This document shows, piece after piece, positions 44,444 through 54,473 of a stretch of 64,000 nucleotides of DNA (within the stretch, counting starts at the first letter, position 1; every line of letters starts with the position of its first letter). The translations under genes and the position numbers were made by a program. The stretch comes from Mycobacterium colombiense (lineage in GTDB: Bacteria > Actinomycetota > Actinomycetes > Mycobacteriales > Mycobacteriaceae), in NCBI RefSeq assembly GCF_003284935.1, contig NZ_QMEV01000004.1, forward strand, positions 1 to 64,000, read 5' to 3'. The notes below the pieces were generated by a model. It made no database searches. It was not told the DNA's origin and saw only the letters and a list, made by a program, of their open reading frames with translations.

Positions 44444-45286
44444 CTAGCGAGCGGCAGGGACCAATGCCAGCTGGCGGGCCTGCACCACCAGGCGGCCCAG
44501 GCTGTCGACGACGGTGTGGTCCTCGTCGAACCAGTCGTGCCCGATCTCGGTGCAGGTCGCGATGATGCGCAGCCAGCCGTCGGCCGGCAGGCCGCGCAGA
44601 AACGCCGTCAGCTGGATCGTGGGCGCCCAGCCCGTCCGGTCCACGGCGAACGTCACCGGCGCCGACAGATCACCGCACATGAGCGCGAACAGCGCGTCCG
44701 GGGCCACCCCCCGGGGGCGCGCCCACATCTGGATCACCGGCGGGCGCCCGTCGCTGCGGGGCTGCATCGTCGACAGCACCGGCCGCACGTCGCAGCCCTC
44801 CCCCAGGTGCACGAGGCCGGCCAGCGGATGCCCGGGCCCGATCGGCTCGATGTCGTCCGGGGGTTCGGGCGCCATCACGTCGGCCACCGGGTGGGCCGAC
44901 AGCAGCGGCCCGGCCGCACCGTCGACCGGATAAAGCTCGGGCTCGCCCAGGTTGACCACCGCGTGCACCGCGGTGCGATCCCCCTGGTTCAGCTCGACGT
45001 CGACGACGCTGATCCGCCGGCCGCGCTTGCGGATCGACGTCACCAACTGCACTTGCCCCGGATCGGGCGCCCACAAATAGCTCGCCGACACCGCGACCGG
45101 CTGCTGAACCGGTTCGGCGCCGTCCGCCGGGCCGCCGCAGACCGTGCGGGCGGCGTTGGCGCACAGCGCCAGCATGGCGCCGCCGTGCACCTTGGGGCCG
45201 ATGGTCCAGCGCTTGTCGAGTTCGCCCTCGAACACGCCGGAGCCGACCTCCCGCAACGTCATCGCGGTGGTGAATAACGCACTCAT
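44444..45286 (-). CDS. TesB-like acyl-CoA thioesterase family protein (Rv0499-like)
   Basis: A 280-residue double hot-dog protein. The first half holds KRWTIGPKVHGGAMLALCAN, the family's substrate-tunnel segment, and the second half VDRTGWAPTIQLTAFLRGLP. It likely hydrolyses acyl-CoAs, though substrate and even activity are unproven. It lies between the Rv0498-like TIM-barrel gene and proC on one strand. Confidence 0.85.
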   Translation of the reverse strand: MSALFTTAMTLREVGSGVFEGELDKRWTIGPKVHGGAMLALCANAARTVCGGPADGAEPVQQPVAVSASYLWAPDPGQVQLVTSIRKRGRRISVVDVELNQGDRTAVHAVVNLGEPELYPVDGAAGPLLSAHPVADVMAPEPPDDIEPIGPGHPLAGLVHLGEGCDVRPVLSTMQPRSDGRPPVIQMWARPRGVAPDALFALMCGDLSAPVTFAVDRTGWAPTIQLTAFLRGLPADGWLRIIATCTEIGHDWFDEDHTVVDSLGRLVVQARQLALVPAAR

Positions 45287-45310
45287 ATGTGTGGATTTCT
45301 CCTGGCTAGG

Positions 45311-46153
45311 TCAGCGCAGCAGATGCGTGCGGGCAAACTGCAGCGATTCGGCGAGCATGGTCTCGCGCTCGTTGGCCGACCGCGCGCTGGACGTCGACAC
45401 TTCCAGGACGACGTGTCCGGCGAATTGGCTGGCGGCCAGCATCTGGCACACCTCGGCGGTGGGCTGGGTGCCGCGCCCGGGCACCAGGTGCTCGTCGGCG
45501 GGCAGACCGTTGCCGTCGCACAGGTGCAGGTGGACCAGGCCGCTACCCATCCGCTGGGCCATGTCCAGCGAGTCGGTGCCCGCCGTCGCGGTGTGGGACA
45601 GGTCCAGCGTGTAATGCGCGTGGTTGCCGTCGAGTGGGTCGTAGGAGGGCGCGAACGCCGAAATTGCCGGGCCGGGCCCGCCGCCGCGTTTGCGCATCCG
45701 TTCCAGGGACTGGCCGGCCCCGAACAAGCGGTCCGCCCGGAACGGGAACATGTTCTCCACCGCGACCAGCACGTCGCTGGAGGCCTCCAGCGCCGCCACC
45801 TGCTCGCTGAAGCCCTCGGCGTAGCGCCGCTGCCAGCGAAACGGCGGGTGCACGACCACGGTCTGCGCGCCCAGTTGTTCGGCGGCGCGCACACTGCGAT
45901 CCAGCTTGGGCACCGGGTTGGCGCCCCACACCCGCTGCGAGATCAGCAGGCAGGGCGCGTGCACGGACAGCACGGGGACGCGGTAGCGCCGCGACAGCTT
46001 CTTGACGGCGGCGACGTCCTGGCTGACCGACTCCGCCCACACCATCAGCTCGACGCCGTCATAGCCGAGCCGGGCCGCGTACTCGAAGGCGGCCTCGGCC
46101 CGCAACGGGTACACCGAAGCCGTGGAAAGGCCGACTTTGATGGCAGGGCGCAC
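45311..46153 (-). CDS. Xylose isomerase-like TIM-barrel protein (Rv0498-like)
   Basis: A 280-residue sugar-phosphate isomerase/epimerase-type TIM barrel: GLSTASVYPLRAEAAFEYAA, LGYDGVELMVWAE, LSVHAPCLLIS, VENMFPF, TLDLSHTATAG, VHLHLCDG and GHVVLEVSTS supply the metal-binding Glu, Asp/His and Glu positions. The true reaction is unknown. It lies in the conserved ppx1-proC run. Confidence 0.87.
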   Translation of the reverse strand: MRPAIKVGLSTASVYPLRAEAAFEYAARLGYDGVELMVWAESVSQDVAAVKKLSRRYRVPVLSVHAPCLLISQRVWGANPVPKLDRSVRAAEQLGAQTVVVHPPFRWQRRYAEGFSEQVAALEASSDVLVAVENMFPFRADRLFGAGQSLERMRKRGGGPGPAISAFAPSYDPLDGNHAHYTLDLSHTATAGTDSLDMAQRMGSGLVHLHLCDGNGLPADEHLVPGRGTQPTAEVCQMLAASQFAGHVVLEVSTSSARSANERETMLAESLQFARTHLLR

Positions 46154-46168
46154 TGTCTACGGTTGCCG

Positions 46169-47152
46169 CTAGCCCGATTGCAACGACAGCGCCAAGGGTC
46201 CCAGGGTGATCAGCGCACCCACCGCGACCGCGATCAACGTGCTGGCGATGTCCTCGGTCTTGCGGACCACCCGCACCCCGGCCACCAGGCCCAGGATGAC
46301 CAGCACCGATAGCACCAGCGCCACCAGGCTGTTCCACCGCCACAGCTGGTCGAAGGCCACGAACAACCCGCCGCCGAACGCCACGGCCAGCATCGACTGC
46401 AGCACAACCACGCCACTGCGCCACAGCGCGTCGAATCTGCCGTGCTCCGGGTGAACATCCAGGTCCGCGTCCGCGTGCCGGTCCTCATCGAGGTCCTCGT
46501 GGCCCAGCACGCCGGCGCTCAGCGATCCCTCGGCGTCCTCGTCCTCGTCCAGCTCGGCATCCCCGGACCGCAAAAACGAGCGCACGTACGCGGAGTCCTC
46601 CAGCGCGGGTTCGGCCTCGCGCACTTCGGAGTCCATGACGTCCACGGGGACGTCGGCGTAGTGGTCCATGGGGTCGGGGCTCATGCCCTCGGCCCCGGAG
46701 GATTGCCCCGGCTGCCCGGTGCCGTTGCGGGACGAGCCGGGCCGGCCGGCGTCGGGCAACGGCCGCGGGTATTCGCTGCGCTCGGGCCCCGACGCCCGCT
46801 TGGGCTGCGGCGGCGACTTGGGCCAGCGCGGTTCGGGCTCCGACCAATAGGGGGTTTTGGGCTCGTCTGTGGTTACCGGCTCGGCGACGGCGTCCCGGGG
46901 CGCGGGTTCGGCCGGGGCGGGCTCGGCAACCTCGATCGTGTCGGTGGCGCCGTGGTCGGCGTCGTCGTCATCGCGGACCACCGGGATTTCGCCGGTGAGT
47001 TCGGCGACGGTCACCGAGTCGCTGTCGCCGCGCCTGCGGCGGCGCCGCCGGGTGACCGCCGGGGCGCCGATGGTTCCGTTTCTGGCCAGCAATTCGGCCA
47101 CCGAGATGGGCCGAGTGCCGGGGCTCTCGGTCTCGGAGTGCGGTCCGGTCAT
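46169..47152 (-). CDS. Membrane protein with long acidic N-terminus (Rv0497-like)
   Basis: A 327-residue protein. Residues 1-225 are polar, rich in Pro, Asp, Glu and Thr and probably disordered in the cytoplasm, beginning with [13 protein letters not shown] and a basic RRRRRR stretch. Residues about 235-325 hold three transmembrane helices. The overlap with the ppx1 stop (ATGA, 47149-47152) fixes the start and couples it to ppx1. The VAELLARNG motif is shared with other mycobacterial membrane proteins. Function unknown. Confidence 0.85.
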   Translation of the reverse strand: MTGPHSETESPGTRPISVAELLARNGTIGAPAVTRRRRRRRGDSDSVTVAELTGEIPVVRDDDDADHGATDTIEVAEPAPAEPAPRDAVAEPVTTDEPKTPYWSEPEPRWPKSPPQPKRASGPERSEYPRPLPDAGRPGSSRNGTGQPGQSSGAEGMSPDPMDHYADVPVDVMDSEVREAEPALEDSAYVRSFLRSGDAELDEDEDAEGSLSAGVLGHEDLDEDRHADADLDVHPEHGRFDALWRSGVVVLQSMLAVAFGGGLFVAFDQLWRWNSLVALVLSVLVILGLVAGVRVVRKTEDIASTLIAVAVGALITLGPLALSLQSG

Positions 47153-48165
47153 GGTTTGTCGCCTCTCGATCGGTTCTGATTCCGATCAACTACCTGACCT
47201 CCAGCATTGCGCACCGAAGGCTCCATGAGGGCCGATCCGTCGGCTTCGCTGTCGAGTTTGCGCAAGATGAGACCTTCCCGTAATGCCCACGGGCAAATAT
47301 CCACCGATTCGATCGACAGCGCTCGCATGCTTGCCTCCGCCACCAGAGCACCCGCAACGATCTGCGGTGCCCGCTCGGCGCTCACTCCTTCCAGTTCTGC
47401 CCGGTCAGCGGTCGTCATCCTAGAGATGAAAGATATGAGTTGCCTGAGGCCGTTTGCTGTGAGCGTCCGCTTGACCCGCGGTCCGGCGCCCGACGGCGCC
47501 GCGCCGGTGAGCCGCGCCAGCGACCGAAAGGTCTTCGACGTCGCCACCGTCAGGTCGGGACTACCCGCCTCCAGGATGTTCACGCTGGCTTCGGAGAGCT
47601 CGGCGTCGAGCCAGTCGCGCAGCATCGCCACCCGGCGCCGGCCGGGCGGGTCGTCGGGCAGCCACTCGCGGGTCAGCCGCCCGGCACCCAGCGGCAGCGA
47701 CAACGCGACCTCGGGCTCCTCGTCCACGCCGCTGGACATCTCCAGCGAGCCGCCGCCGATGTCGAGGTTGATGATGCGGCCCGCGCTCCACCCGTACCAC
47801 CGGCGCACCGCCAGGAACGTCAGCCGCGACTCGTCGACCCCGGTGAGCACCCGCAGTTCCACGCCGGTCTCCTTGCGCACCCGGCTCAGCACGTCGTCGG
47901 AATTGCCGGCGTCGCGGACCGCGGACGTGGCGAAGGCCATCAGCTCCGCGCAGCCCGAGCTGTCGGCGATCTTGGCGAATTCGTCGATGGTCGAGATCAG
48001 CTTCTCGGCACCGCGTTTGGTGATCTTGCCGGCGCTGTCGGTGGCCTCGGCCAGACGCAGGGTGGCCTTCGTCGAACTCATCGGCGTCGGGTGACCGCCC
48101 CGGTGGGCATCGACCACCAGCAGATGCACCGTGTTGCTGCCCACGTCGAGAACGCCCAATCGCAC
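47149..48165 (-). CDS. ppx1: Exopolyphosphatase Ppx1
   Basis: A 338-residue Ppx/GppA protein with the two-lobed ASKHA fold: [19 protein letters not shown] is phosphate loop 1, [18 protein letters not shown] is loop 2, and [16 protein letters not shown] lies between. It trims short-chain polyphosphate and may sense (p)ppGpp, as in M. tuberculosis Rv0496. It starts at GTG 48165, divergent from the Rv0495c-like gene, and lies close to senX3-regX3, the phosphate-starvation regulators. Confidence 0.93.
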   Translation of the reverse strand: MRLGVLDVGSNTVHLLVVDAHRGGHPTPMSSTKATLRLAEATDSAGKITKRGAEKLISTIDEFAKIADSSGCAELMAFATSAVRDAGNSDDVLSRVRKETGVELRVLTGVDESRLTFLAVRRWYGWSAGRIINLDIGGGSLEMSSGVDEEPEVALSLPLGAGRLTREWLPDDPPGRRRVAMLRDWLDAELSEASVNILEAGSPDLTVATSKTFRSLARLTGAAPSGAGPRVKRTLTANGLRQLISFISRMTTADRAELEGVSAERAPQIVAGALVAEASMRALSIESVDICPWALREGLILRKLDSEADGSALMEPSVRNAGGQVVDRNQNRSRGDKP

Positions 48166-48293
48166 GTAAACAAACTAACGAAGCCTTCGAAGCGGTGCTT
48201 TGCGCGACCCGGTTAACCCACCGTGATCACGGCCATACGGGGCCCGAGTGTCAGCGGCTCGGATCGCCCGAATCGTGGTCTAACGTGGACCGC

Positions 48294-49079
48294 GTGGCGA
48301 ATTCGCACCCCGCGCCGGGACAAGAGGTCGAGCTGGATTTCGCCCGCGAATGGGTGGAGTTCTACGACCCCGACAACCCCGAACACCTGATCGCGGCGGA
48401 CCTGACCTGGCTGCTCTCCCGGTGGACGTGTGTGTTCGGCACTCCGGCGTGCCGGGGCACCGTGGAGGGCCGCCCGGACGACGGGTGCTGCTCGCACGGT
48501 GCGTTCCTGTCCGACGATGACGACCGCGCCCGCCTGGACGACGCGGTGCAGAAGCTGACCGACGCCGACTGGCAGTTCCGCGAAAAAGGTTTGGGCCGCA
48601 AGGGTTATCTGGAGCTCGACGAGCATGACGGCCAACCGCAGTACCGCACCCGCAAGCACAAGGACGCGTGCATCTTCTTGAACCGGCCGGGTTTTCCGGG
48701 CGGTGTCGGCTGCGCGCTGCACAGCAAGGCCCTCAAGCTGGGCGTGCCCCCGCTGACCATGAAGCCCGACGTCTGCTGGCAGCTGCCGATCCGCCGCAGC
48801 CAGGAATGGGTGACCCGGCCCGACGGCACCGAGATCCTCAAGACCTGGGTCACCGAATACGACCGCCGCGGTTGGGGTTCCGGTGGCGCCGACCTGCACT
48901 GGTACTGCACCGGCGACCCGGCCGCCCACGTCGGCGCCAAGCAGGTGTGGGAAAGCCTGGCCGACGAGCTCACCGAGTTGCTGGGCGCCAAGGCCTATTC
49001 GGAGCTGGCCGCAATGTGCAAGCGCCGCAGCAAGTTAGGGCTCATCGCGGTGCACCCGGCCACCCGCATCGCCGAGTAG
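48294..49079 (+). CDS. Cysteine-rich conserved protein (Rv0495c-like)
   Basis: A 261-residue soluble protein with spaced cysteines: [46 protein letters not shown] and WYCTGD. The arrangement suggests a metal or iron-sulfur site similar to the DUF3109/YkgJ-type proteins, but I cannot name the cofactor. GTG 48294 gives [16 protein letters not shown], matching the M. tuberculosis protein; GTG 48285 is another option. It is divergent from ppx1. Confidence 0.87.
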   Translation: MANSHPAPGQEVELDFAREWVEFYDPDNPEHLIAADLTWLLSRWTCVFGTPACRGTVEGRPDDGCCSHGAFLSDDDDRARLDDAVQKLTDADWQFREKGLGRKGYLELDEHDGQPQYRTRKHKDACIFLNRPGFPGGVGCALHSKALKLGVPPLTMKPDVCWQLPIRRSQEWVTRPDGTEILKTWVTEYDRRGWGSGGADLHWYCTGDPAAHVGAKQVWESLADELTELLGAKAYSELAAMCKRRSKLGLIAVHPATRIAE

Positions 49080-49147
49080 CCCCGCACATTTCACGATCAT
49101 CGCCGGTAAGCCGTGGAACTGCCGTACGCCTGACCGTCCTGGGTCGG

Positions 49148-49378
49148 TCAGCTGGCCATGCCGGCGAAGAACGCGCCGGTGATGAGGCCGATGATCATGG
49201 CCATGAGCACCTGCCCGAGAGCCGCGGCCACAAAGGTGGAGCTGACCCCCGCTATGAAGAGCAGCAAAAGCAGGCTTACCCACAGCCGGTGAGCGGTGAT
49301 CAATGATCCCGCGGCGGGAGACGGACCGGCGATCGCCGCACGGTTCTGCCTTCGGATCATTGGCAGCCCCCAATCCAT
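49148..49378 (-). CDS. Small membrane protein, two helices
   Basis: A 76-residue protein with a basic N-terminal region and two hydrophobic helices (LWVSLLLLLFIAGVSSTFVA and QVLMAMIIGLITGAFFAG). The start could be ATG 49378 or the internal ATG 18 bases later. It stands alone, convergent with the Rv0495c-like gene. Composition favours a real membrane protein; no family recognised. Confidence 0.55.
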   Translation of the reverse strand: MDWGLPMIRRQNRAAIAGPSPAAGSLITAHRLWVSLLLLLFIAGVSSTFVAAALGQVLMAMIIGLITGAFFAGMAS

Positions 49379-49716
49379 GAGTCACTCACAACATACCCCT
49401 CCGGTGACCTGAATCACAGCGGCGCCCGGAACGTTGCGCTCTGCGCCGACGGCGGCGGTTAACGCACGTATGGGGCCTTCGACAACCTCTCGCGGGCAGG
49501 CCGGTCGTAGAACCTCGGCGTACCCATCGCGCCGCTTGAGGCAGCCGTGGCCGGCGTGGGTGATGTCGTGCCCCCCGCGTTGGCGTGGCGTCCGTCCGTT
49601 ATGGGGTAGGTTTTTTACGATCTCGTCAGGGAACCCGGGTTCCGTTGTGGCGGACGCGCGGCGACTCGATGCCAGGTGTCTTGAATGAACGAAGCGAAGG
49701 GGGCAGGGGGCATGCA
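49379..49716. other. Intergenic region upstream of mmpS
   Basis: About 340 bases separate the small membrane gene from mmpS. TAGGTT (49607-49612) and TACGAT (49616-49621) are possible -10 elements after a GGGG tract, without a good -35. If the TetR protein encoded at the end of the operon is autoregulatory its operator should be here, but I see no clear palindrome. Confidence 0.4.
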
Positions 49717-50151
49717 GTGGTTTACCGGCTGGTGAAGCGCTTCTGGATTCCGATGCTTCTTGTGGTCGTGGCCGCGCTCGGCGCCTACGCCATCCTGCGG
49801 ATTCACGGGTTCGGAGGACCGCGAGCGCCGAAGTCAGCGGAGGGGTCTGGGATTACCGCGAACTTCAACCCGAAGCACATAACGTACGAGATCACCGGGT
49901 CCGGTGGCACCGCGAACCTCAACTACCTCGATGAGAACGGTCAACCCCATCTCGTCGAAAACACGCCGCTGCCTTGGTCATTCACGATCGTGACGACGCT
50001 GCCGTCGATGTCGGCCAACATCATGGCTCAGGGTGACCGAAACGTCAGCGGCCTTCGATGCCGGGTCACGGTCGACGGTGACGTGCGCGACGACCGGGCC
50101 AGCACCGATTTGGTTAAACCGTTCATCTACTGCTTGGTGAAATCCGTATGA
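49717..50151 (+). CDS. MmpS-family membrane accessory protein
   Basis: A 144-residue MmpS protein: one N-terminal transmembrane helix (FWIPMLLVVVAALGAYAIL) and a periplasmic beta-rich domain with HITYEITGSGGTANLNYLDE and two cysteines (GLRCRVTVDG, FIYCLVKSV). MmpS proteins help their MmpL partner export lipids or siderophores. GTG 49717 gives normal length and follows a G-rich ribosome site. The stop overlaps the mmpL start by four bases (ATGA). Confidence 0.9.
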   Translation: MVYRLVKRFWIPMLLVVVAALGAYAILRIHGFGGPRAPKSAEGSGITANFNPKHITYEITGSGGTANLNYLDENGQPHLVENTPLPWSFTIVTTLPSMSANIMAQGDRNVSGLRCRVTVDGDVRDDRASTDLVKPFIYCLVKSV

Positions 50152-53021
50152 GCATCCAGCAATCGAAGCCCCATCGCCCGTTCTTGGGGCGGATGGTCCG
50201 GACCTTCTCGCTGCCGATCATCGTGTTCTGGGTGCTCGTGGCGATCGGCCTGGGCATGCTGGTCCCCTCCCTCGATGAGGTCGCGGCTAGCCGGTCGGTG
50301 CCCATGAGTCCGACCAATGCGCCGTCCTACCGGTCGATGCTGAACATCGGCAAGGTCTTTCAGCAGTACGACTCGGATTCTTCGGCGATGGTCGTGCTCG
50401 AGGGCAAGGACAAGCTCGGCGATTCCGCGCACAAGTTCTACGACGAGATCGTCGCCAAGCTGAAGGCCGATCACCAGCATGTGCAGAACGTTCAGGATTT
50501 CTGGAGTGATCCGTTGACCGCGGCGGGCTCGCAGAGTGTGGACGGGAAGTCCGCGTACGTGCAGATCTTCCTCAACGGCTCACAGGGCACTAGTGAGAGC
50601 CATGAGTCGGTAGCCGCTGTTCGTCAGATCGTCGCTTCGGTGCCGGCGCCGCCGGGCATCAAGGCCCACGTCGCCGGCAACAGCGTTCTCAACGCCGATA
50701 CCAGCGTCGCCGGGCATCAAAGCATGGCGACGATGGAGTTGGTGTCGGTCGCCGTCATCATCGTGATGCTGCTCGCCATTTACCGCTCGGTCGCGACGAT
50801 GCTGGTGTCCATGGTCATCATCGGCCTGGAACTCTTTGCCGCGCAGGGGGTTACCGCCACAGCGGGTTACCTGAAAATCATCGGCTTGACCCCGTACGCG
50901 GTGAGCATGGTAACCATGCTGGCCCTGGCCGCCGGAACGGATTATGTGATCTTCCTGCTGGGCCGATATCAAGAGGAAAGATCAAAGGGCCTAGATCGCG
51001 AAACCGCGTTCTATGTGTCCTATCACGGTGTCTCGCACGTCATTCTGGGTTCCGGCTTGACGATTGCCGGCGCCACCATGTGCCTGAGCTTCACCACGCT
51101 GCCGTATTTCAACACCATGGGTTTGCCTTGCGCGATTTCGGTCTTGGTGATCATCGCCGCGGCGCTGACGCTGGCGCCGGCGATGCTCACGGTGGGGTCC
51201 AAATTCGGGTTGCTCGACGCCAAACGTGACCTCTCGGCACGGGGCTGGCGCAAGGTGGGCACCGCTGTCGTTCGGTGGCCGATCCCCATCATTTTTGTGA
51301 CCACCATGGTCGCCATCATCGGTTTCGTCAGCCTGCTGACCTATGTGCCGCAGTACAACGACCAGAAGTTCACTCCCGCCAACATGCCGGCCAACCTCGC
51401 CATGGGCGTCGCGGACCGGCACTTCTCCCAGGCTCGGATGAACCCGGAATTGTTGATGCTGCAGGCCGACCACGACCTGCGCGATCCCGCGGACATGCTC
51501 GTCATCGACCGGGTCGCCAAGAACGTGGCACACATGCGGGGCATCGATCGGGTGCAGACCATCACCCGCCCACTGGGTTCGCCGATCGAGCACAGTTCGA
51601 TCCCGTTCATGCTCGGTGCGCAAAACGCCGGCACCCTGCAGTCCGCGAAATTCAACAACGACAACTCGGCTCAAATGCTCGAGCAGGCGGACGAGATGAG
51701 CAGGACGATCGCCAACATGGAACGCATGTACACCATCACCAAGGAGATGACCGAAACCACGCACAGCATGGTCGGCCGCACGCACGAGATGGTGGACACC
51801 ACCAATGAATTGCGCAATAACATCGCCGATTTCGAGGATTTCTTCCGTCCGCTGCGCAGCTACTTCTATTGGGAAAAGCACTGTTATGACATCCCGATCT
51901 GCTGGTCACTGCGGTCGGTGTTTGACACACTGGACGGGATCGACGCACTCGCCGACCAAATACAAGGCCTCACAACCGATTTGGATCGTTTGGATCATTT
52001 GCTGCCGCAGATGTTGCCGGTGCTGCAGAACACCATCAGCTCGATGGCAAAAATGCGCGACTTCATGATCGCGACCCACAGCACCATGGCCGGCACCCAG
52101 GCCCAGCAACAGGAACTGGCCAAGGGCGCGACCGAGATCGGCCTGTACTTCGACCAGGCCAAGAACGACGACTTCTTCTACCTGCCACCGGATGTGTTCC
52201 AGAACCCAGATTTCAACCGTGGCCTCAAGATGTTCGTATCGCCCGACGGCAAAGCTGTCCGCTTCATCATCACGCACCAGGGCGACCCCGCCTCCACCGA
52301 GGGCATCGCCCACGTCCGGGACCTCAAAGGTGTCGTCGCGGACGCCATCAAGAACACCCCACTGTCCAATGCAAAGGTGTCCCTTGCCGGCACCGCATCG
52401 ATGTACGCCGATATGCAGGACAGCGTCAAAACCGACCTGATGATCGCTGTCATCGCGTCGATGATCCTGATCTTCGCGATCATGTTGGTTATCACCCGCA
52501 GTCTGGTCGCAGCACTGGTGATCGTCGGCACGGTGGCCGCGTCGCTGGGCACCGCATGCGGGCTGTCCGTGCTGCTGTGGCAGGACATCCTGGGCTTAGG
52601 CGTCCAATGGATCGTGATCCCGCTCTCCATAGTGATCCTGCTGGCGGTCGGCTCGGACTACAACCTGCTCGTGGTCTCGCGCCTCAAAGAGGAGATACAC
52701 GCAGGACTCAACACCGGCATCGTCCGCGGCATGGGGGCAACCGGACGCGTCGTCACCGCGGCTGGGATGGTGTTCGCGTTCACCATGATGTCGATGATCG
52801 TCAGCGACCTGCGCGTCATCGGCCAACTGGGTATGACCATCGGCATCGGCCTGATCGTCGACACGCTGATCGTGCGTGCGTTCATGACCCCATCGATCGC
52901 CGCGGCACTCGGCCGCTGGTTCTGGTGGCCGCTGAACACCTTCAAAATTGTGCAGAGGACGCGTCTTGGACGGCATTCCGACGACAGCACCGCGCCAATC
53001 CCGCAGGTCGCAACCACATGA
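50148..53021 (+). CDS. MmpL-family RND lipid/siderophore transporter
   Basis: A 957-residue RND transporter with two groups of membrane helices (about residues 20-45 and 195-385, then 400-425 and 765-930). The proton-relay Asp-Tyr pairs are in AAGTDYVIFLLGRYQEE near 265 and AVGSDYNLLVVSRLKEE near 835. Between about 460 and 750 lies a large periplasmic domain with a long coiled-coil-like stretch (MLEQADEMSRTIANMERMYT) and two cysteines (HCYDIPICW), typical of the MmpL4/MmpL5 branch. M. tuberculosis carries mmpS2/mmpL2 elsewhere in this block and no mmpL here. Substrate unknown; siderophore, glycolipid or drug export are all possible. Confidence 0.92.
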   Translation: MSIQQSKPHRPFLGRMVRTFSLPIIVFWVLVAIGLGMLVPSLDEVAASRSVPMSPTNAPSYRSMLNIGKVFQQYDSDSSAMVVLEGKDKLGDSAHKFYDEIVAKLKADHQHVQNVQDFWSDPLTAAGSQSVDGKSAYVQIFLNGSQGTSESHESVAAVRQIVASVPAPPGIKAHVAGNSVLNADTSVAGHQSMATMELVSVAVIIVMLLAIYRSVATMLVSMVIIGLELFAAQGVTATAGYLKIIGLTPYAVSMVTMLALAAGTDYVIFLLGRYQEERSKGLDRETAFYVSYHGVSHVILGSGLTIAGATMCLSFTTLPYFNTMGLPCAISVLVIIAAALTLAPAMLTVGSKFGLLDAKRDLSARGWRKVGTAVVRWPIPIIFVTTMVAIIGFVSLLTYVPQYNDQKFTPANMPANLAMGVADRHFSQARMNPELLMLQADHDLRDPADMLVIDRVAKNVAHMRGIDRVQTITRPLGSPIEHSSIPFMLGAQNAGTLQSAKFNNDNSAQMLEQADEMSRTIANMERMYTITKEMTETTHSMVGRTHEMVDTTNELRNNIADFEDFFRPLRSYFYWEKHCYDIPICWSLRSVFDTLDGIDALADQIQGLTTDLDRLDHLLPQMLPVLQNTISSMAKMRDFMIATHSTMAGTQAQQQELAKGATEIGLYFDQAKNDDFFYLPPDVFQNPDFNRGLKMFVSPDGKAVRFIITHQGDPASTEGIAHVRDLKGVVADAIKNTPLSNAKVSLAGTASMYADMQDSVKTDLMIAVIASMILIFAIMLVITRSLVAALVIVGTVAASLGTACGLSVLLWQDILGLGVQWIVIPLSIVILLAVGSDYNLLVVSRLKEEIHAGLNTGIVRGMGATGRVVTAAGMVFAFTMMSMIVSDLRVIGQLGMTIGIGLIVDTLIVRAFMTPSIAAALGRWFWWPLNTFKIVQRTRLGRHSDDSTAPIPQVATT

Positions 53022-53716
53022 ATGCCACCCGAACGTCTGGCCGGCTGTCGACACCGTCGTCGACCGCCGGTCGACCCGAATGCCTGGCCGAATCCCAGTC
53101 CAAACTGCGCCAACGTACCGACGGGCGCCTGGACCGGTCGCGTGATCCCGCAATCCTCGACGCGGCCTTGGAAATGATCGTCGAACACGGCTACGACGCC
53201 ACCAACATGAACGACATCGCCGCACGGGCCGGTGTCGGTAAAGCCGCCATCTATCGCCGCTGGTCATCCAAAACGGCACTGATCACCGACGCGTTGGTCT
53301 ATTGGCGACCGGATCTATTGGACGACGACCCGCCCGATACCGGCAGCCTGTCGGGTGACCTGGAGGTGATCGCCGAGCGCGCAGCCCGCAACGACGACGG
53401 TCTGATCTCCAATGACCTGATCCTGCGCGTCGCGTTGGAAGCTGCTCAGGATCCCGATCTGGCTTCTGCGCTCGACGATTTGATTCTCTTCAAAGGCCGC
53501 CGGGTGATGTCAGCCATTTTCGCCCAAGCTGCCGAGCGCGGCGAGATACCCGGCGACCGCGATTGGTTACTTGTCGCCGATGTGATCGTGGCGATGGGCG
53601 TGCTACGGGCCGTGGGCGGACAGGCCGTCGACGCCAATTTCGTCCGGCAGGTCATCAATACGCTTGTGCTGCCGGCGGTCACCTGCCCGTCCACTGCTGG
53701 CCCTGATCACCAATAA
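53018..53716 (+). CDS. TetR-family transcriptional regulator of the mmpS-mmpL unit
   Basis: A 232-residue TetR protein. After a polar 40-residue leader the DNA-binding domain reads ILDAALEMIVEHGYDATNMN and IAARAGVGKAAIYRRWSSKT with the recognition helix near residue 80. ATG 53018 overlaps the mmpL stop by four bases (ATGA), so it is the third gene of the operon and likely represses it, by analogy with other mmpL-linked TetR regulators. The 3' end converges on regX3. Confidence 0.9.
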   Translation: MNATRTSGRLSTPSSTAGRPECLAESQSKLRQRTDGRLDRSRDPAILDAALEMIVEHGYDATNMNDIAARAGVGKAAIYRRWSSKTALITDALVYWRPDLLDDDPPDTGSLSGDLEVIAERAARNDDGLISNDLILRVALEAAQDPDLASALDDLILFKGRRVMSAIFAQAAERGEIPGDRDWLLVADVIVAMGVLRAVGGQAVDANFVRQVINTLVLPAVTCPSTAGPDHQ

Positions 53717-53737
53717 CTCGCCGGCGCTGCCGTCGGG

Positions 53738-54421
53738 CTAGCCTTCGAGCTTGTAGCCCAGCCCGCGCACCGTCACCAGGTGCACCGGGTTGGCCGGGTC
53801 GGCCTCGATCTTGGACCGCAGCCGCTTGACGTGGACGTCGAGGGTCTTGGTGTCGCCGACGTAGTCGGCACCCCACACCCGGTCGATCAGCTGTCCGCGG
53901 GTCAGCACCCGGCCGCTGTTGCGCATCAGATACTCGAGGAGGTCAAACTCCTTGAGCGGCAACGTGATCGTGTCACCGTTGACCGAGACCACATGGCGTT
54001 CGACGTCCATCCGCACCGGGCCGGACTCGAGCACACCGTCGCTGATCTCCGAATCGTCGTCACCGCCGCGGCGCAACACCGCGCGGATGCGCGCGATCAG
54101 CTCACGCGCCGAATACGGCTTGGTCACATAGTCGTCGGCGCCGAGCTCGAGGCCGACGACCTTGTCGATCTCACTGTCGCGGGCGGTCACCATGATCACC
54201 GGCACGCTGGACCGCGCACGTAGCTGCTTGCAGACGTCGGTGCCGGACATCCCGGGCAGCATCAGGTCGAGCAGCACGATGTCGGCGCCGCCCCGGTCGA
54301 ACTCGGCGAGCGCGGCCGAACCGTCGGTCACCACGGTGGCCTCGAAGCCTTCCTTGCGGAGTAGGAACGCCAGCGGATCGGCCAGCGACTCCTCGTCCTC
54401 CACGATCAGCACACTGGTCAT
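53738..54421 (-). CDS. regX3: Response regulator RegX3
   Basis: A 227-residue OmpR/PhoB-type regulator. The phosphorylated aspartate is in IVLLDLMLPGMSGTDV near residue 52, the lysine in ADDYVTKPYSARELIARI near 101, and the winged helix runs from about 130 with RVLTRGQLIDRVWG and VDVHVKRLRSKIE-like elements. RegX3 answers phosphate limitation together with SenX3. It lies downstream of senX3 with a MIRU between. Confidence 0.97.
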   Translation of the reverse strand: MTSVLIVEDEESLADPLAFLLRKEGFEATVVTDGSAALAEFDRGGADIVLLDLMLPGMSGTDVCKQLRARSSVPVIMVTARDSEIDKVVGLELGADDYVTKPYSARELIARIRAVLRRGGDDDSEISDGVLESGPVRMDVERHVVSVNGDTITLPLKEFDLLEYLMRNSGRVLTRGQLIDRVWGADYVGDTKTLDVHVKRLRSKIEADPANPVHLVTVRGLGYKLEG

Positions 54422-54473
54422 CGGCGCGATTCCTCCTCATCGCTACGCTCTGCATCGTCATGCGCGCGGGTCA
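54422..54473 (-). repeat. MIRU element between senX3 and regX3
   Basis: On the minus strand the gap contains GACGATGCAGAGCGTAGCG followed by ATGAGGAGGAATCGCGCCG, the MIRU core, running from the senX3 stop to just before the regX3 ATG. The same intergenic site carries a variable MIRU in M. tuberculosis. Only one unit is present here. It supplies a GAGGAGG ribosome site for regX3. Confidence 0.85.
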
